From Alteribacillus iranensis (GTDB lineage: Bacteria; Bacillota; Bacilli; Bacillales; Marinococcaceae), in assembly GCF_900113025.1 (NCBI RefSeq), contig NZ_FONT01000003.1, positions 186,001 to 250,000 of the forward strand: a stretch of 64,000 nucleotides of DNA, written 5' to 3'. The notes below the pieces were generated by a model, which did no database searches, had not been told where the DNA came from, and worked only from the letters and a program-made list of their open reading frames with translations. Below are positions 8,688-16,565 of the stretch, in pieces (position 1 is the stretch's first letter; the number at the start of each line of letters is the position of its first letter). The position numbers were made by a program, and so were the translations under genes.

Positions 8688-8825
8688 ATGTGTATATCAA
8701 AAGAAGCTCTGAAAGCTTTAAGTGAGGAAAGAAGAAATAGTAAAGCGGTGATCCGTGCGATTGAAATGAAACAAGGAACATGTAAAGGAACATGCGAAAA
8801 ATGCAAAAGCAAACAAATGGCATAA
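8688..8825 (+). CDS. 45-residue Cys-containing small protein
   Basis: A short gene with a plausible ribosome binding site (AAAGGGTG) and its own downstream terminator. The product is basic, starts MCISKEALKALSEERR and ends with a CxxxCxxC cluster (TCKGTCEKCKSK). With only three clustered Cys plus the Cys at position 2 it might bind one metal ion as a monomer, or act in redox or assembly. I do not recognise the family. Its place between terminators marks it as an independent transcription unit, which raises the chance that it is real. Confidence 0.55.
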   Translation: MCISKEALKALSEERRNSKAVIRAIEMKQGTCKGTCEKCKSKQMA

Positions 8826-8838
8826 TTTTTCCCACACT

Positions 8839-8882
8839 AAACCCTCTTCATTTCTTTTCAAATGAAACGAGGGTTTTATTTT
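8839..8882 (+). terminator. Terminator after the small Cys protein
   Basis: AAACCCTC pairs with GAGGGTTT, with an inner TTCATTT/AAATGAA stem and a T-rich tail. Confidence 0.85.
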
Positions 8883-9105
8883 TGTTATGTGCAGTTGTCA
8901 TGATAACGTGACCCTGTAGCGCACATGTTTTTTGCCAACCACATTTCTAATGATTTAGTCATGAAATAGTTAAAGTTATAAAAGAGTGCAGACTTAGATA
9001 CAGGGTATAATAGAGAAGAAGGAATTCTGTGCTTTGCTTGAACAAACGTACGATTTCGTGAGAAACTATGAAAGACAAACTATAAATGAACAACAGGAGG
9101 ATAAA

Positions 9106-9642
9106 ATGGCCAAGAAAAAACGTAAACGGTTATTGATGCGTTCGTCTATCCTGGGAGCTTTTGCTATCGTACTTAGTTATGTTTTTTATACGAATTTTAT
9201 AACGGGAGAAGAGACACTTGTCCAAGAAGGAGAAACGGCTCCCAATTTTATACTAGAGAATATGAGCGGAGAAAAAGTAGAGCTTGAAGATTATCGCGGG
9301 CAAGGTGTCTTTTTGAACTTCTGGGGAACGTATTGTCCACCTTGTGAGAAAGAAATGCCTTACATGGAGAATCTATACAGTGAATATAAGGAGCAAGGGG
9401 TAGAAATTTTGGCCGTTAATGTTGGAGAGTCCGGTTTGGTCGTCGACCGGTTTGTGGACCGGCACGATCTATCGTTTCCTATTTTAATGGATGCTAACAA
9501 AAATGTTCTGGACCGATATGGCATTAATCCACTTCCATCTACGTTTCTCATTGATGAAAATGGAGAAGTAGTAAAAGTAATTACCGGCGGCATGACAGAA
9601 GATAGAATTCGAGGATATATGGAAGAAATCAAACCGTCGTAG
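9106..9642 (+). CDS. ResA-like membrane-anchored thiol-disulfide oxidoreductase
   Basis: A 178-residue protein with a basic N-terminus, one membrane anchor (SSILGAFAIVLSYVFY) and an extracytoplasmic thioredoxin/AhpC-TSA domain. The active site is WGTYCPPCEKEMP near residue 80 and the cis-Pro loop is PLPSTFLID. ResA in B. subtilis reduces apocytochrome c and has CEPC, whereas this protein has CPPC. No resBC follows, so its client is open. I chose the ATG at 9106, preceded by CAGGAGG; a 24-codon upstream extension lacks this. The CPBP protease gene starts 12 nt after the stop. Confidence 0.85.
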   Translation: MAKKKRKRLLMRSSILGAFAIVLSYVFYTNFITGEETLVQEGETAPNFILENMSGEKVELEDYRGQGVFLNFWGTYCPPCEKEMPYMENLYSEYKEQGVEILAVNVGESGLVVDRFVDRHDLSFPILMDANKNVLDRYGINPLPSTFLIDENGEVVKVITGGMTEDRIRGYMEEIKPS

Positions 9643-9654
9643 GAGACGCTCCCA

Positions 9655-10257
9655 TTGGAAAATAATAAGAAACCGACCGTTGATGAAATTTCATTAGTTA
9701 GTATATGGAAAAGCTTTGGTTTGTTCGTTGTGTGTGGGGTACTGATCATTTTGCTGTTTTATCCAGAAGGTCGTCTCGGTTATCTGATCACTCTATGGGA
9801 AGTGAATCAGCGGACGTGGATAGAAATCATCGTTGGTCTAAGTGTTGGAGGACTCTTTGCTTTTTTTGTTGCTTTTCTCTACCAATTAAACAAGCTATCC
9901 TTGCCAAACAATATTTACACTCAGCTGATAAAAAATATCCTTCATAAGAAATATGGTGTGTTAACCATTGCTGTAGGGGCTGGTGTGTCCGAGGAAATCT
10001 TGTTTCGAGGCGCTCTTTTAGGAGTATTACTTTCGTACGTTGGTATGGTACCGGCTCTTCTCATAGTCTCCGTTATTTTCATGGCTCTTCACATTCCTCA
10101 ATATAAAGGGAACGCGGTAATTCATCTGATTGTATTGATGATGGGAGCGGGCTTAGGAATACTATTTATATGGTCAGAGGCCTTATGGGCGCCTATCGCT
10201 GCTCATATTATTTATAATGCGATCGTTGCCGTGATGATGAAAACACGAAATGTGTAA
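9655..10257 (+). CDS. CPBP-family intramembrane metalloprotease (Rce1-like)
   Basis: A 200-residue protein with five to six membrane segments. The glutamate-rich motif SEEILFRGALLG (about residue 110), the second motif ALHIPQY (about 142) and the third HIIYNAIVAV (about 187) are those of CPBP/Abi proteases. Bacterial members process or guard small peptides or act in envelope functions; the substrate here is unknown. The start is TTG at 9655 with GGAG upstream, and no ATG is nearby in frame. It forms an operon with the ResA-like gene and ends at a shared bidirectional terminator. Confidence 0.85.
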   Translation: MENNKKPTVDEISLVSIWKSFGLFVVCGVLIILLFYPEGRLGYLITLWEVNQRTWIEIIVGLSVGGLFAFFVAFLYQLNKLSLPNNIYTQLIKNILHKKYGVLTIAVGAGVSEEILFRGALLGVLLSYVGMVPALLIVSVIFMALHIPQYKGNAVIHLIVLMMGAGLGILFIWSEALWAPIAAHIIYNAIVAVMMKTRNV

Positions 10258-10269
10258 GTCATCGCATAA

Positions 10270-10310
10270 ATAAAACAAGCCGAACAGATCCTGTTCAGCT
10301 TGTTTTATTT
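10270..10310. terminator. Bidirectional terminator between convergent genes
   Basis: AAAACAAGC and GAACAG pair with CTGTTC and GCTTGTTTT, with A and T runs on the two sides. It serves the CPBP gene and the LCP gene, whose last codons overlap it. Confidence 0.85.
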
Positions 10311-11222
10311 TGCTTGATGGTTCTCTATTCGTAGTGATGCTTTTGTCCATTCCTCTGTCGGGACCATGTAGTAGCTAATATCTTGATGCCTCTCATTTTT
10401 GCCTTCCAATTCAAAGGTTCGTATATAATTTAAGGATGCCCGATAATCCGTAAATAACGTGTTGATGTCAGACATAGTAAGGTTCGTCTTCATACGTTCA
10501 CCTAGAATTGTAACGACATCATCGCTGTGCAAAATGCCTTTTAAAGAGGTACCCTTTTTTAAAAGGGCGGATAATACTTGGCGCTGTCTTTCGTTTCTCC
10601 CTAAATCGCCACGCGGGTCTTGCTTTCTCATTCTTACATAATGCAGAGCTTCTTCTCCGTCCAAGCGAATGTTTCCCTTTTCAAAATGATGGGTGACGCT
10701 GTTTGTCAAATTGTTTTGGGAAAAGGAAAATGAATTCTCTACTTCTATTCCACCCACCGCATCTACTACTTCTGTAAACCCATCCATATCTACCTCCACA
10801 ATAAAATCAAAAGAATGTCCAAGTTTCTTTTCAGTTATTTCCTGAATGAAATCAGCCCCTCCGTAACTGTACGCATGATTTATTTTTTCTTTGTGAGGGC
10901 GTCCTGGAATATCAACTTGTGTGTCTCTTGGAATATTAAATAACATGGTAGATTCATCTTTAGGATTTATTGACATGATCATGATCACATCAGCAAGCGC
11001 AGGCTCACCCGGTCGGTCAGCTGTACCGATAAGAAGAAACAGTTGAGCCCCTCTTAAAGAGGAGGTCTTTTGAAGATCTTGGGGAGTGTCTTGACGATAT
11101 TCTTTATTCATATTGTCGACACTCGCGCTCGTAACATGATATAAGTAAAAGGCATAGCCCGCTCCTGTGAAAAGGAGGGTGAACAAAAGCGTGAGACTCA
11201 CCACTATAACGGTTTTGTACAT
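10305..11222 (-). CDS. LytR-CpsA-Psr (LCP) family cell wall polymer transferase
   Basis: A 305-residue protein with an N-terminal membrane anchor and an extracellular LCP domain. Typical motifs are NIPRDTQVDIPG, KINHAYSYGG, VDAVGGIEV and YVRMRKQDPRGDLGRNERQR, which include the Arg and Asp residues that hold the polyprenyl pyrophosphate. LCP enzymes attach wall teichoic acids or capsule to peptidoglycan (TagTUV in B. subtilis). It follows the DUF4328 gene by one base, so the two are co-transcribed. Which wall polymer is used cannot be said from this window. Confidence 0.9.
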   Translation of the reverse strand: MYKTVIVVSLTLLFTLLFTGAGYAFYLYHVTSASVDNMNKEYRQDTPQDLQKTSSLRGAQLFLLIGTADRPGEPALADVIMIMSINPKDESTMLFNIPRDTQVDIPGRPHKEKINHAYSYGGADFIQEITEKKLGHSFDFIVEVDMDGFTEVVDAVGGIEVENSFSFSQNNLTNSVTHHFEKGNIRLDGEEALHYVRMRKQDPRGDLGRNERQRQVLSALLKKGTSLKGILHSDDVVTILGERMKTNLTMSDINTLFTDYRASLNYIRTFELEGKNERHQDISYYMVPTEEWTKASLRIENHQAK

Positions 11223-11223
11223 G

Positions 11224-11898
11224 TTAATTTTCCTTTCCCGTCTTTCCTGCTGCTATTTCTTGAACAGACGTCACTTTACGAATGGTCCATATGAGAAACA
11301 TCCCAGCTAAAAAATAAAACGTTTCGGAGACCATAAAAAACGGTAGTTGTTCACGAAGTTCACCAATTGTGTCGTCAGAAGAACCGAAACTTGCTGGTAA
11401 AGAGACTAAATAAGAACCCCAAAATAAGACCCACCATGCGTACATTACCCAATTTCTTGGTTTTATCGTCTTGTCACTTTGCTCCGAAGCTCTTTTTGTA
11501 CCGCTTTTGTGCAAATGGAGAAGAGTGATAAGCGGCATGAGAACGTTAACTAAAGGAATAAAATAAACGGTGACAGACCAGCCAGGAGCATTGACGATCC
11601 CATCTAATTTCAGGGCATTCCCATTCCGGTGGACTCGGTACGTCCACATAAGAAAGAATACAATGGAAAGGATAAAGAAAAGTGTTTTTAGTAGATCCGC
11701 TCCAGCTACGATGATAGCCAATGTGTCTTTATCTTCCTGACTTAACTGATCAAAAGAAGCCTGTTGCTCGTAGTGACTATAAATATTCCACTCGGTGATG
11801 GATCCATAAAGGGAAGCGAGAGAAAGAAGCAATGTGAGACCAATGAACAAAGTTGAAATAGTTGTGAGGACTTTGGGTGATTTATAAGTAAAATCCAT
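11224..11898 (-). CDS. DUF4328 membrane protein
   Basis: A 224-residue protein with about five membrane segments. The MWTYRVHRNGNALKLDG and NAPGWSVTVYFIPLVNV pieces fit the DUF4328 family, whose role is unknown. The ATG at 11898 is preceded by GAAAGGAG at good spacing; an upstream in-frame start 19 codons earlier has none, so I prefer the shorter form. It is the first gene of a two-gene unit with the LCP protein, suggesting an envelope role by association only. Confidence 0.75.
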   Translation of the reverse strand: MDFTYKSPKVLTTISTLFIGLTLLLSLASLYGSITEWNIYSHYEQQASFDQLSQEDKDTLAIIVAGADLLKTLFFILSIVFFLMWTYRVHRNGNALKLDGIVNAPGWSVTVYFIPLVNVLMPLITLLHLHKSGTKRASEQSDKTIKPRNWVMYAWWVLFWGSYLVSLPASFGSSDDTIGELREQLPFFMVSETFYFLAGMFLIWTIRKVTSVQEIAAGKTGKEN

Positions 11899-12059
11899 AA
11901 GAGCTTGTCTCCTTTCACTATTCAAAACTTTAGACAATCTAGAGCGTTTTCGCAAGGGACATTCTTATGAAATTGTGAACCATCTCTTTATGTTTTCCAT
12001 AAGGATAGGAAGGGGAAGATATAAATAGAGACAAGTCAGTAAAAATGTGTGACATATGA

Positions 12060-12088
12060 TTGACAATTCAATGGACAGAGCGTTATAT
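12060..12088 (+). promoter_or_regulatory. SigA-type promoter of the mgtE leader
   Basis: TTGACA and TTATAT are exactly 17 bp apart. It lies about 60 nt upstream of the M-box and implies a leader of roughly 420 nt before mgtE. Confidence 0.65.
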
Positions 12089-12144
12089 TCAACGTTGTGA
12101 CAATGCTGCTTTTTCAGCGCATCTCGTAGGTTTATCTCTACATT

Positions 12145-12275
12145 CAATCTAGACGTCCACGTCAGGCTCTGTATGAAGAGATGCTGCTGCCACAAAGACG
12201 CGAATGGATAAGAAAGCCCGTTTTTATCGCAGCTAAATGATGACCTTTTGCCATTCAATGCAAAGCTCTAGGAAA
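12145..12275 (+). promoter_or_regulatory. M-box (ykoK leader) Mg2+ riboswitch
   Basis: I recognise the conserved order of the B. subtilis mgtE M-box: CAGGCTCTGTAT, then GATGCTGCTGCC, ACAAAGACGCGAATGG, CGCAGCTAAATG, TGCCATTCAATGC and finally AAAGCTCTAGG. M-boxes fold when Mg2+ is high and switch off downstream Mg2+ transporter genes. The gene downstream is mgtE, as expected. I could not define a clear terminator in the expression platform (about 12276-12340), so the boundaries of the switch are approximate. Confidence 0.85.
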
Positions 12276-12380
12276 TAAGGTTCGTGTTCCTTGTACACCT
12301 TCGATTCCGTGGAGTGCCTTTCTTTATATAAAAAATGAAATCATTTAATTAAAAAATAACACCTATAGGGGGTGAGGGGT

Positions 12381-12497
12381 TTGGAGACCAGTCCGTCATC
12401 TAGGCGAGAGATGAAGATAACGGAAAAAACTGAATCAAATCATGAAGAAGTCCATCCTCCCTCGCGTGGCGAGGAGGGGTACAAACGGACTTATTAA
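12381..12497 (+). CDS. Possible leader peptide upstream of mgtE
   Basis: A 38-codon frame starts with TTG after GGGGTGAGGGG, a strong ribosome binding site, and ends 17 nt before the mgtE start. The peptide is hydrophilic and rich in acidic residues and contains EEVHPPSRGEEG. The DNA of this last part forms a GC-rich hairpin (12453-12480) that hides a GAGGAGGGG sequence. In enterobacteria, acidic/proline leader peptides sense low Mg2+ through ribosome instability; a similar role here is only inference. It could be a chance frame in a structured leader. Confidence 0.35.
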   Translation: METSPSSRREMKITEKTESNHEEVHPPSRGEEGYKRTY

Positions 12498-12514
12498 CTG
12501 GGAGATGGTAGACC

Positions 12515-13876
12515 ATGGTGAAGTTAAACGAACAAACGAGAGAAGAATATATGAATCAAGTCATGGCAGCTGCAATGAAAGGAAATATCGATGAATTTCG
12601 TTTCCTATTCTTAGAACTGCATCCTGCGGATCAAACGGATGTATTCTTGCATCTGGAAGAAAATGAACGTAAACAAGTTTATGAATTTTTAAGTCCTGAA
12701 GAATTTGCAGAGATTTTTGAAGGAATGGAAATAGAGGAGCAGCTAGAGATCGTCAGCGAATTGAATGGTCACTATGCTGCAGAAATGTTTAATAATATGT
12801 ACGCAGACGATGTGGCAGATTTCTTTAATGAACTGCCGGCAGATCAATCCGCTGAGATCCTGCAGGCTATGAACAAAGAAGAAGCAGAAGATGTTAAAGA
12901 GCTGTTGACATACGAAGAAGGTACGGCCGGCTCCATTATGACAAAGGAATTCATCTCCATAAAAATGAGCGATACGGTAGGAGATGTCATTCAACAGTTG
13001 CGCCGCGAAGGTCCTGGGGCAGAAACCATTTATTATTTATATGTAGTAAATGATATTGGCGGACTAGTTGGTGTTACCTCGATTCGTGACTTGATTACTT
13101 CTTCTGACGATGAAGTCATTGAGAATATAATGAGTACTCAAATCGTATCGGTACATGTCACGACAGATCAAGAAGAGGTGGCTCTCTTAATTCAAAAATA
13201 CGACTTTTTTGCTGCACCCGTTGTCACGGAGCATAATATTCTAGTCGGTATCGTGACTGTGGACGATGTGCTTGACGTTTTGGAAGAAGAGGCTGATGAA
13301 GATATTGGGGAGATTACAGCTTCAAGAGGTTCGACGGATATGACCCTGACTTCTGCGCAAGCAGCTTTAAGGAGAGCTCCATGGATTATTTTACTCATGT
13401 TTTTTGGACTGTTTACGGCTGAAGTCATTGGTAGGTTTGAAGAGACGTTACAAACAGTCGTTCTTTTGGCCGCGTTCATTCCAATGATTATGGGATCGGC
13501 GGGTAATACCGGCACACAATCTCTCGCTGTTTCTGTGCGCGCTCTAGCGACTGGCTCATTGGAAAAAAGAGGGTTATGGAAGACGATTGTACGTGAGTTT
13601 TCAACTGGATTGCTCATTGGACTCATGTCTGGAGCTGTCATCACTCTTTTATTAACCATTTTTTATGGAGACTCGTTACTTGGTCTGATTGTCGGTCTCT
13701 CTATTGTTTTTTCTTTAGGCACTGCGAGCGTCGTAGGTTCTACAGTCCCGCTTGCGATCAATAAATTGAAATTGGATCCCGCTATTGCGTCCGGTCCATT
13801 CATTACTACATTAAATGATATTGTTAGCTTGCTTATATATTTTACGGTTGCTACCACTTTTCTACAATATCTGTAG
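12515..13876 (+). CDS. mgtE: Magnesium transporter MgtE
   Basis: A 453-residue MgtE channel. The N-terminal alpha-helical superhelical domain (about 1-130, with repeated 'LPAD/L' helices), two CBS domains (about 135-260, TAGSIMTKEFISI... and IVSVHVTTDQEE...) and a C-terminal five-helix membrane domain with GSAGNTGTQSLAV are all present. The cytoplasmic domains bind Mg2+ and close the pore, so MgtE is gated by internal Mg2+ as well as controlled by the M-box upstream. Length is normal. It is monocistronic. Confidence 0.95.
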   Translation: MVKLNEQTREEYMNQVMAAAMKGNIDEFRFLFLELHPADQTDVFLHLEENERKQVYEFLSPEEFAEIFEGMEIEEQLEIVSELNGHYAAEMFNNMYADDVADFFNELPADQSAEILQAMNKEEAEDVKELLTYEEGTAGSIMTKEFISIKMSDTVGDVIQQLRREGPGAETIYYLYVVNDIGGLVGVTSIRDLITSSDDEVIENIMSTQIVSVHVTTDQEEVALLIQKYDFFAAPVVTEHNILVGIVTVDDVLDVLEEEADEDIGEITASRGSTDMTLTSAQAALRRAPWIILLMFFGLFTAEVIGRFEETLQTVVLLAAFIPMIMGSAGNTGTQSLAVSVRALATGSLEKRGLWKTIVREFSTGLLIGLMSGAVITLLLTIFYGDSLLGLIVGLSIVFSLGTASVVGSTVPLAINKLKLDPAIASGPFITTLNDIVSLLIYFTVATTFLQYL

Positions 13877-14029
13877 AGATTGTACGTTCTCTATACAAGG
13901 TTTGAGCTGGTGATCTGAAACAGGGAGACGAACAAGTCATCATTTGTTGAGATTCTCTATAAAAAAGCGTTTACAAAGATACTCTCTTTCTCGTACAATG
14001 AGGGTAACTTAGGAAAGGAGGAAGGGAAT

Positions 14030-14566
14030 ATGGATGAACATTACGAATCCTTTTACAAGCAAGAAGGACCCTTCTATCCTGCGGAAGAGTATCGGATGGA
14101 CAGTTGGAAAAGAGCTGTTCAAGATGTCATAAATGATGTAATTGTAGATGCATTACAATATAAGATCGATGAGAGAGAGCCTCTTCTGCTGACGGAGTTG
14201 TTTAAGACAAAGTGGCAAACCCAATTAGCGTTGAGCTGGTTCCGTCATGAAACTGCTTATTATCTTTGGCTTGTCCAAGTATCAGGACTGCTGCTTCCCT
14301 TACTTGAAAGGGAGACGGGCTCTTTTAAAGGATGGGTGCAATATCGGAAGTACCCGAAAGCTTGGAGTTCCCAGCATTACACATTGCCTTTGATAGAGGA
14401 TAAAGACAATTGGAAACTGTATATTTTCGAAAAGAATCCTCATCTCCTCGCGCGTACGGTTCGTACGATCACAGAATTAGCTAATGCAGGCAGTGGACCG
14501 CTCCCAGTGAGTATCCATCTCCATTCCTTAGAAGACGGCCATTCTAATATTTATCATACGACTTGA
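14030..14566 (+). CDS. Hypothetical soluble protein, 178 residues
   Basis: I do not recognise this protein. It has no signal peptide or membrane helix, is acidic at the N-terminus (MDEHYESFYKQEGPFYPAEE) and rich in Trp and Tyr, with a hydrophobic helix in the middle (LWLVQVSGLLLPLLE). The start is secure: AAAGGAGGAAGGG precedes the ATG. It is followed by a strong terminator and faces nsrR convergently, so it forms its own transcription unit. Confidence 0.6.
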   Translation: MDEHYESFYKQEGPFYPAEEYRMDSWKRAVQDVINDVIVDALQYKIDEREPLLLTELFKTKWQTQLALSWFRHETAYYLWLVQVSGLLLPLLERETGSFKGWVQYRKYPKAWSSQHYTLPLIEDKDNWKLYIFEKNPHLLARTVRTITELANAGSGPLPVSIHLHSLEDGHSNIYHTT

Positions 14567-14577
14567 ATAGATAAGAG

Positions 14578-14611
14578 AAAGCAGGACCGATGTTCATCGG
14601 TCCTGCTTTTC
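14578..14611. terminator. Terminator between the hypothetical gene and nsrR
   Basis: AAGCAGGACCGATG pairs with a near-perfect TCGGTCCTGCTTTT arm around TTCA. Confidence 0.88.
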
Positions 14612-14652
14612 TATATGGAATAAAGGTCCCTGTAAGTCTTCTTCTTTCCTAA

Positions 14653-15102
14653 CTATTCGCTCGACGGCTGCGGTCTCAACAGCTGTTTTAAGATAGACTG
14701 ATTGGTAGTTAAGTCTTCAAGTGTGTAGCTGTCAAGTACTGTTAAATAGGCATTCAATGCTTCTTTTAGCACTCCTCGTAAACGACAATGTCCAGTAAGG
14801 ACACAAGCACTGTTTGTTTCATCAAAGCATTCGACGAGTGATAAATTATCTTCTGTCTGTCTGACCACCCACCCGATATTAATATCAGCTGGATCTTTCG
14901 CTAGTCGAATACCGCCGTTTCGACCTTTGATGGATTCAACCAAACCAAGTTTCGCAAGTTCATGAACCACTTTGGTCAAGTGGTTATAGGAAATACGATA
15001 TGTTTCCGATATTTTTTTAACACTCGAGAGGTCGGTTCTCGGTATCGTGTTTAAATAAATAAGCACCCGCAGGGAATAGTCGGTGTAGGAAGTTAATTGC
15101 AT
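14653..15102 (-). CDS. nsrR: Nitric oxide-sensing repressor NsrR (Rrf2 family)
   Basis: A 149-residue Rrf2 regulator. The N-terminal winged helix begins MQLTSYTDYSLRVLIYL, and three Cys ligands for an Fe-S cluster appear as CFDETNSACVLTGHC near residues 90-105. NsrR releases DNA when NO nitrosylates its cluster. The start at 15102 has GGAG at the right distance and matches the usual NsrR N-terminus; an ATG five codons upstream is less suited. It is divergent from hmp, its classical target. Confidence 0.9.
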   Translation of the reverse strand: MQLTSYTDYSLRVLIYLNTIPRTDLSSVKKISETYRISYNHLTKVVHELAKLGLVESIKGRNGGIRLAKDPADINIGWVVRQTEDNLSLVECFDETNSACVLTGHCRLRGVLKEALNAYLTVLDSYTLEDLTTNQSILKQLLRPQPSSE

Positions 15103-15202
15103 ACTATAACGCTCCATCTATTTAGCTCTGTTGAGCAGAGCATGTATTTTATGTGAAATGAGTTCTTTTTTATTTTAACATATCTTCACGAAGTTGCCAT
15201 AA

Positions 15203-15221
15203 AATATGCATTTATGATATT
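15203..15221. promoter_or_regulatory. Candidate NsrR operator between nsrR and hmp
   Basis: AATATGCATTTATGATATT is a dyad (AATAT-CAT with ATG-ATATT, one extra base on the left). A half-site-like AGATGCATATT lies at 15262-15272. Both resemble NsrR sites, which contain ATGCATTT-type halves. The spacer also holds candidate -35/-10 sequences for hmp (TTGATT, TAAAAT). Confidence 0.5.
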
Positions 15222-15289
15222 GATTTAAAATATGAGAGTGATAAAATTAATTATGTATTAGAGATGCATATTAAAAGGAGTGCTTTCGT

Positions 15290-16519
15290 ATGAGTCAAAG
15301 CCAAACTGCATTAAACCCAAAAGTGATTGAAATTGTAAAAGCAACCGCTCCCATATTAGAGGAAAGAGGAGCAGAGATTACTACTCATTTTTACAAAAGA
15401 ATGTTTAAAAATAACCCTGAGCTGCTGAATGTTTTTAACCAAACAAACCAAAAGAAGGGACGTCAGCCAGAAGCACTTGCAAACACAGTATTGGCTGCAG
15501 CTAAAAATATTGACCAATTAGAGACATTGTTACCTGTCGTGAAACAAATTGCACACAAGCACCGCAGCTTGCAAATTAAACCGGAACAATACCCTATCGT
15601 TGGTGAGAATTTACTGGGCGCCATGAAAGAGGTGCTTGGAGAAGGAGCAACGGATGAAGTCATTGATGCGTGGGCTGAGGCGTATGGCATCATTGCTGAC
15701 GTATTCATTTCGGTAGAGGCTGAGATGTATGAAGAAGCACAGAGCCAATCAGGCGGCTGGGACGGATTTCGGGCTTTCTCGGTTGTGAAAAAAGTGAAAG
15801 AAAGTGATGTCATTACTTCTTTCTATATGAAGCCAGTGGATGGAGGGTCCTTACCATCTTTTGAACCAGGTCAGTACATCACGGTGAAGGCAGGAATACC
15901 GGGCGAAGAATATGTACACTTGCGTCAATATTCATTATCCGATGCACCTGGAAAAGATTATTTCCGCATCAGTGTGAAACGTGAAGATGGACCCGATGAT
16001 CTTCCGGATGGGAAAGTGTCTACTTATCTACACGACGTCGTAGAAGAGGGAGAAGTGCTTGAACTGACAGCGCCAGCTGGTGATTTTTACCTAGAACAGA
16101 GCGGACGTCCCGTTGTGCTTATTAGTGGAGGCGTAGGCCTTACCCCTCTCATGAGTATGTTTCATACGTTGGTTGACCACGGGCAACCGGTTACTTTTAT
16201 TCAGGCAGCGCAATCTAGAAACCTTCATGCTTTTCACGACCATACGTCTCAGGTAGCGGACCAAAACGACAATGTTTCTTACTACGTCTGCTATGATCAA
16301 TGGGGAGAAGCGGATGCGGAAGACACATATGTTCAAAAAGAGGGCAGAATAGAAAAAGAATGGCTCGCATCCTTGCTTCCGGAAGAGGAAGCGGATTACT
16401 ACTTCTGCGGCCCTATTCCTTTTCTTAAAGCAATGAATAACATGTTAATTAAAGAGGTTGGAATTCCGGAAGAACGGGTACACTTTGAGTTCTTCGGACC
16501 GGCTGCTGATTTGAATTAA
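15290..16519 (+). CDS. hmp: Flavohaemoglobin / nitric oxide dioxygenase
   Basis: A 409-residue three-domain protein. The globin part (1-140) has the proximal His region IAHKHRSLQI, the FAD-binding part contains RQYSLSDAPG and the NAD-binding part GGVGLTPLMSM and YYFCGPIPFLKAM. It oxidises NO to nitrate with O2 and NAD(P)H, protecting respiration. AAAAGGAG precedes the ATG. The divergent nsrR and the dyad in the shared promoter region indicate NO-inducible control. Confidence 0.96.
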   Translation: MSQSQTALNPKVIEIVKATAPILEERGAEITTHFYKRMFKNNPELLNVFNQTNQKKGRQPEALANTVLAAAKNIDQLETLLPVVKQIAHKHRSLQIKPEQYPIVGENLLGAMKEVLGEGATDEVIDAWAEAYGIIADVFISVEAEMYEEAQSQSGGWDGFRAFSVVKKVKESDVITSFYMKPVDGGSLPSFEPGQYITVKAGIPGEEYVHLRQYSLSDAPGKDYFRISVKREDGPDDLPDGKVSTYLHDVVEEGEVLELTAPAGDFYLEQSGRPVVLISGGVGLTPLMSMFHTLVDHGQPVTFIQAAQSRNLHAFHDHTSQVADQNDNVSYYVCYDQWGEADAEDTYVQKEGRIEKEWLASLLPEEEADYYFCGPIPFLKAMNNMLIKEVGIPEERVHFEFFGPAADLN

Positions 16520-16528
16520 AAACGAGCA

Positions 16529-16565
16529 AGAGCCAGGATCTTTTCACAGGTCCTGGCTGCTTTTC
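16529..16565. terminator. Terminator between hmp and the BCCT gene
   Basis: AGCCAGGA pairs with TCCTGGCT, with A-rich and T-rich sides, so it may work in both directions. Confidence 0.82.
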
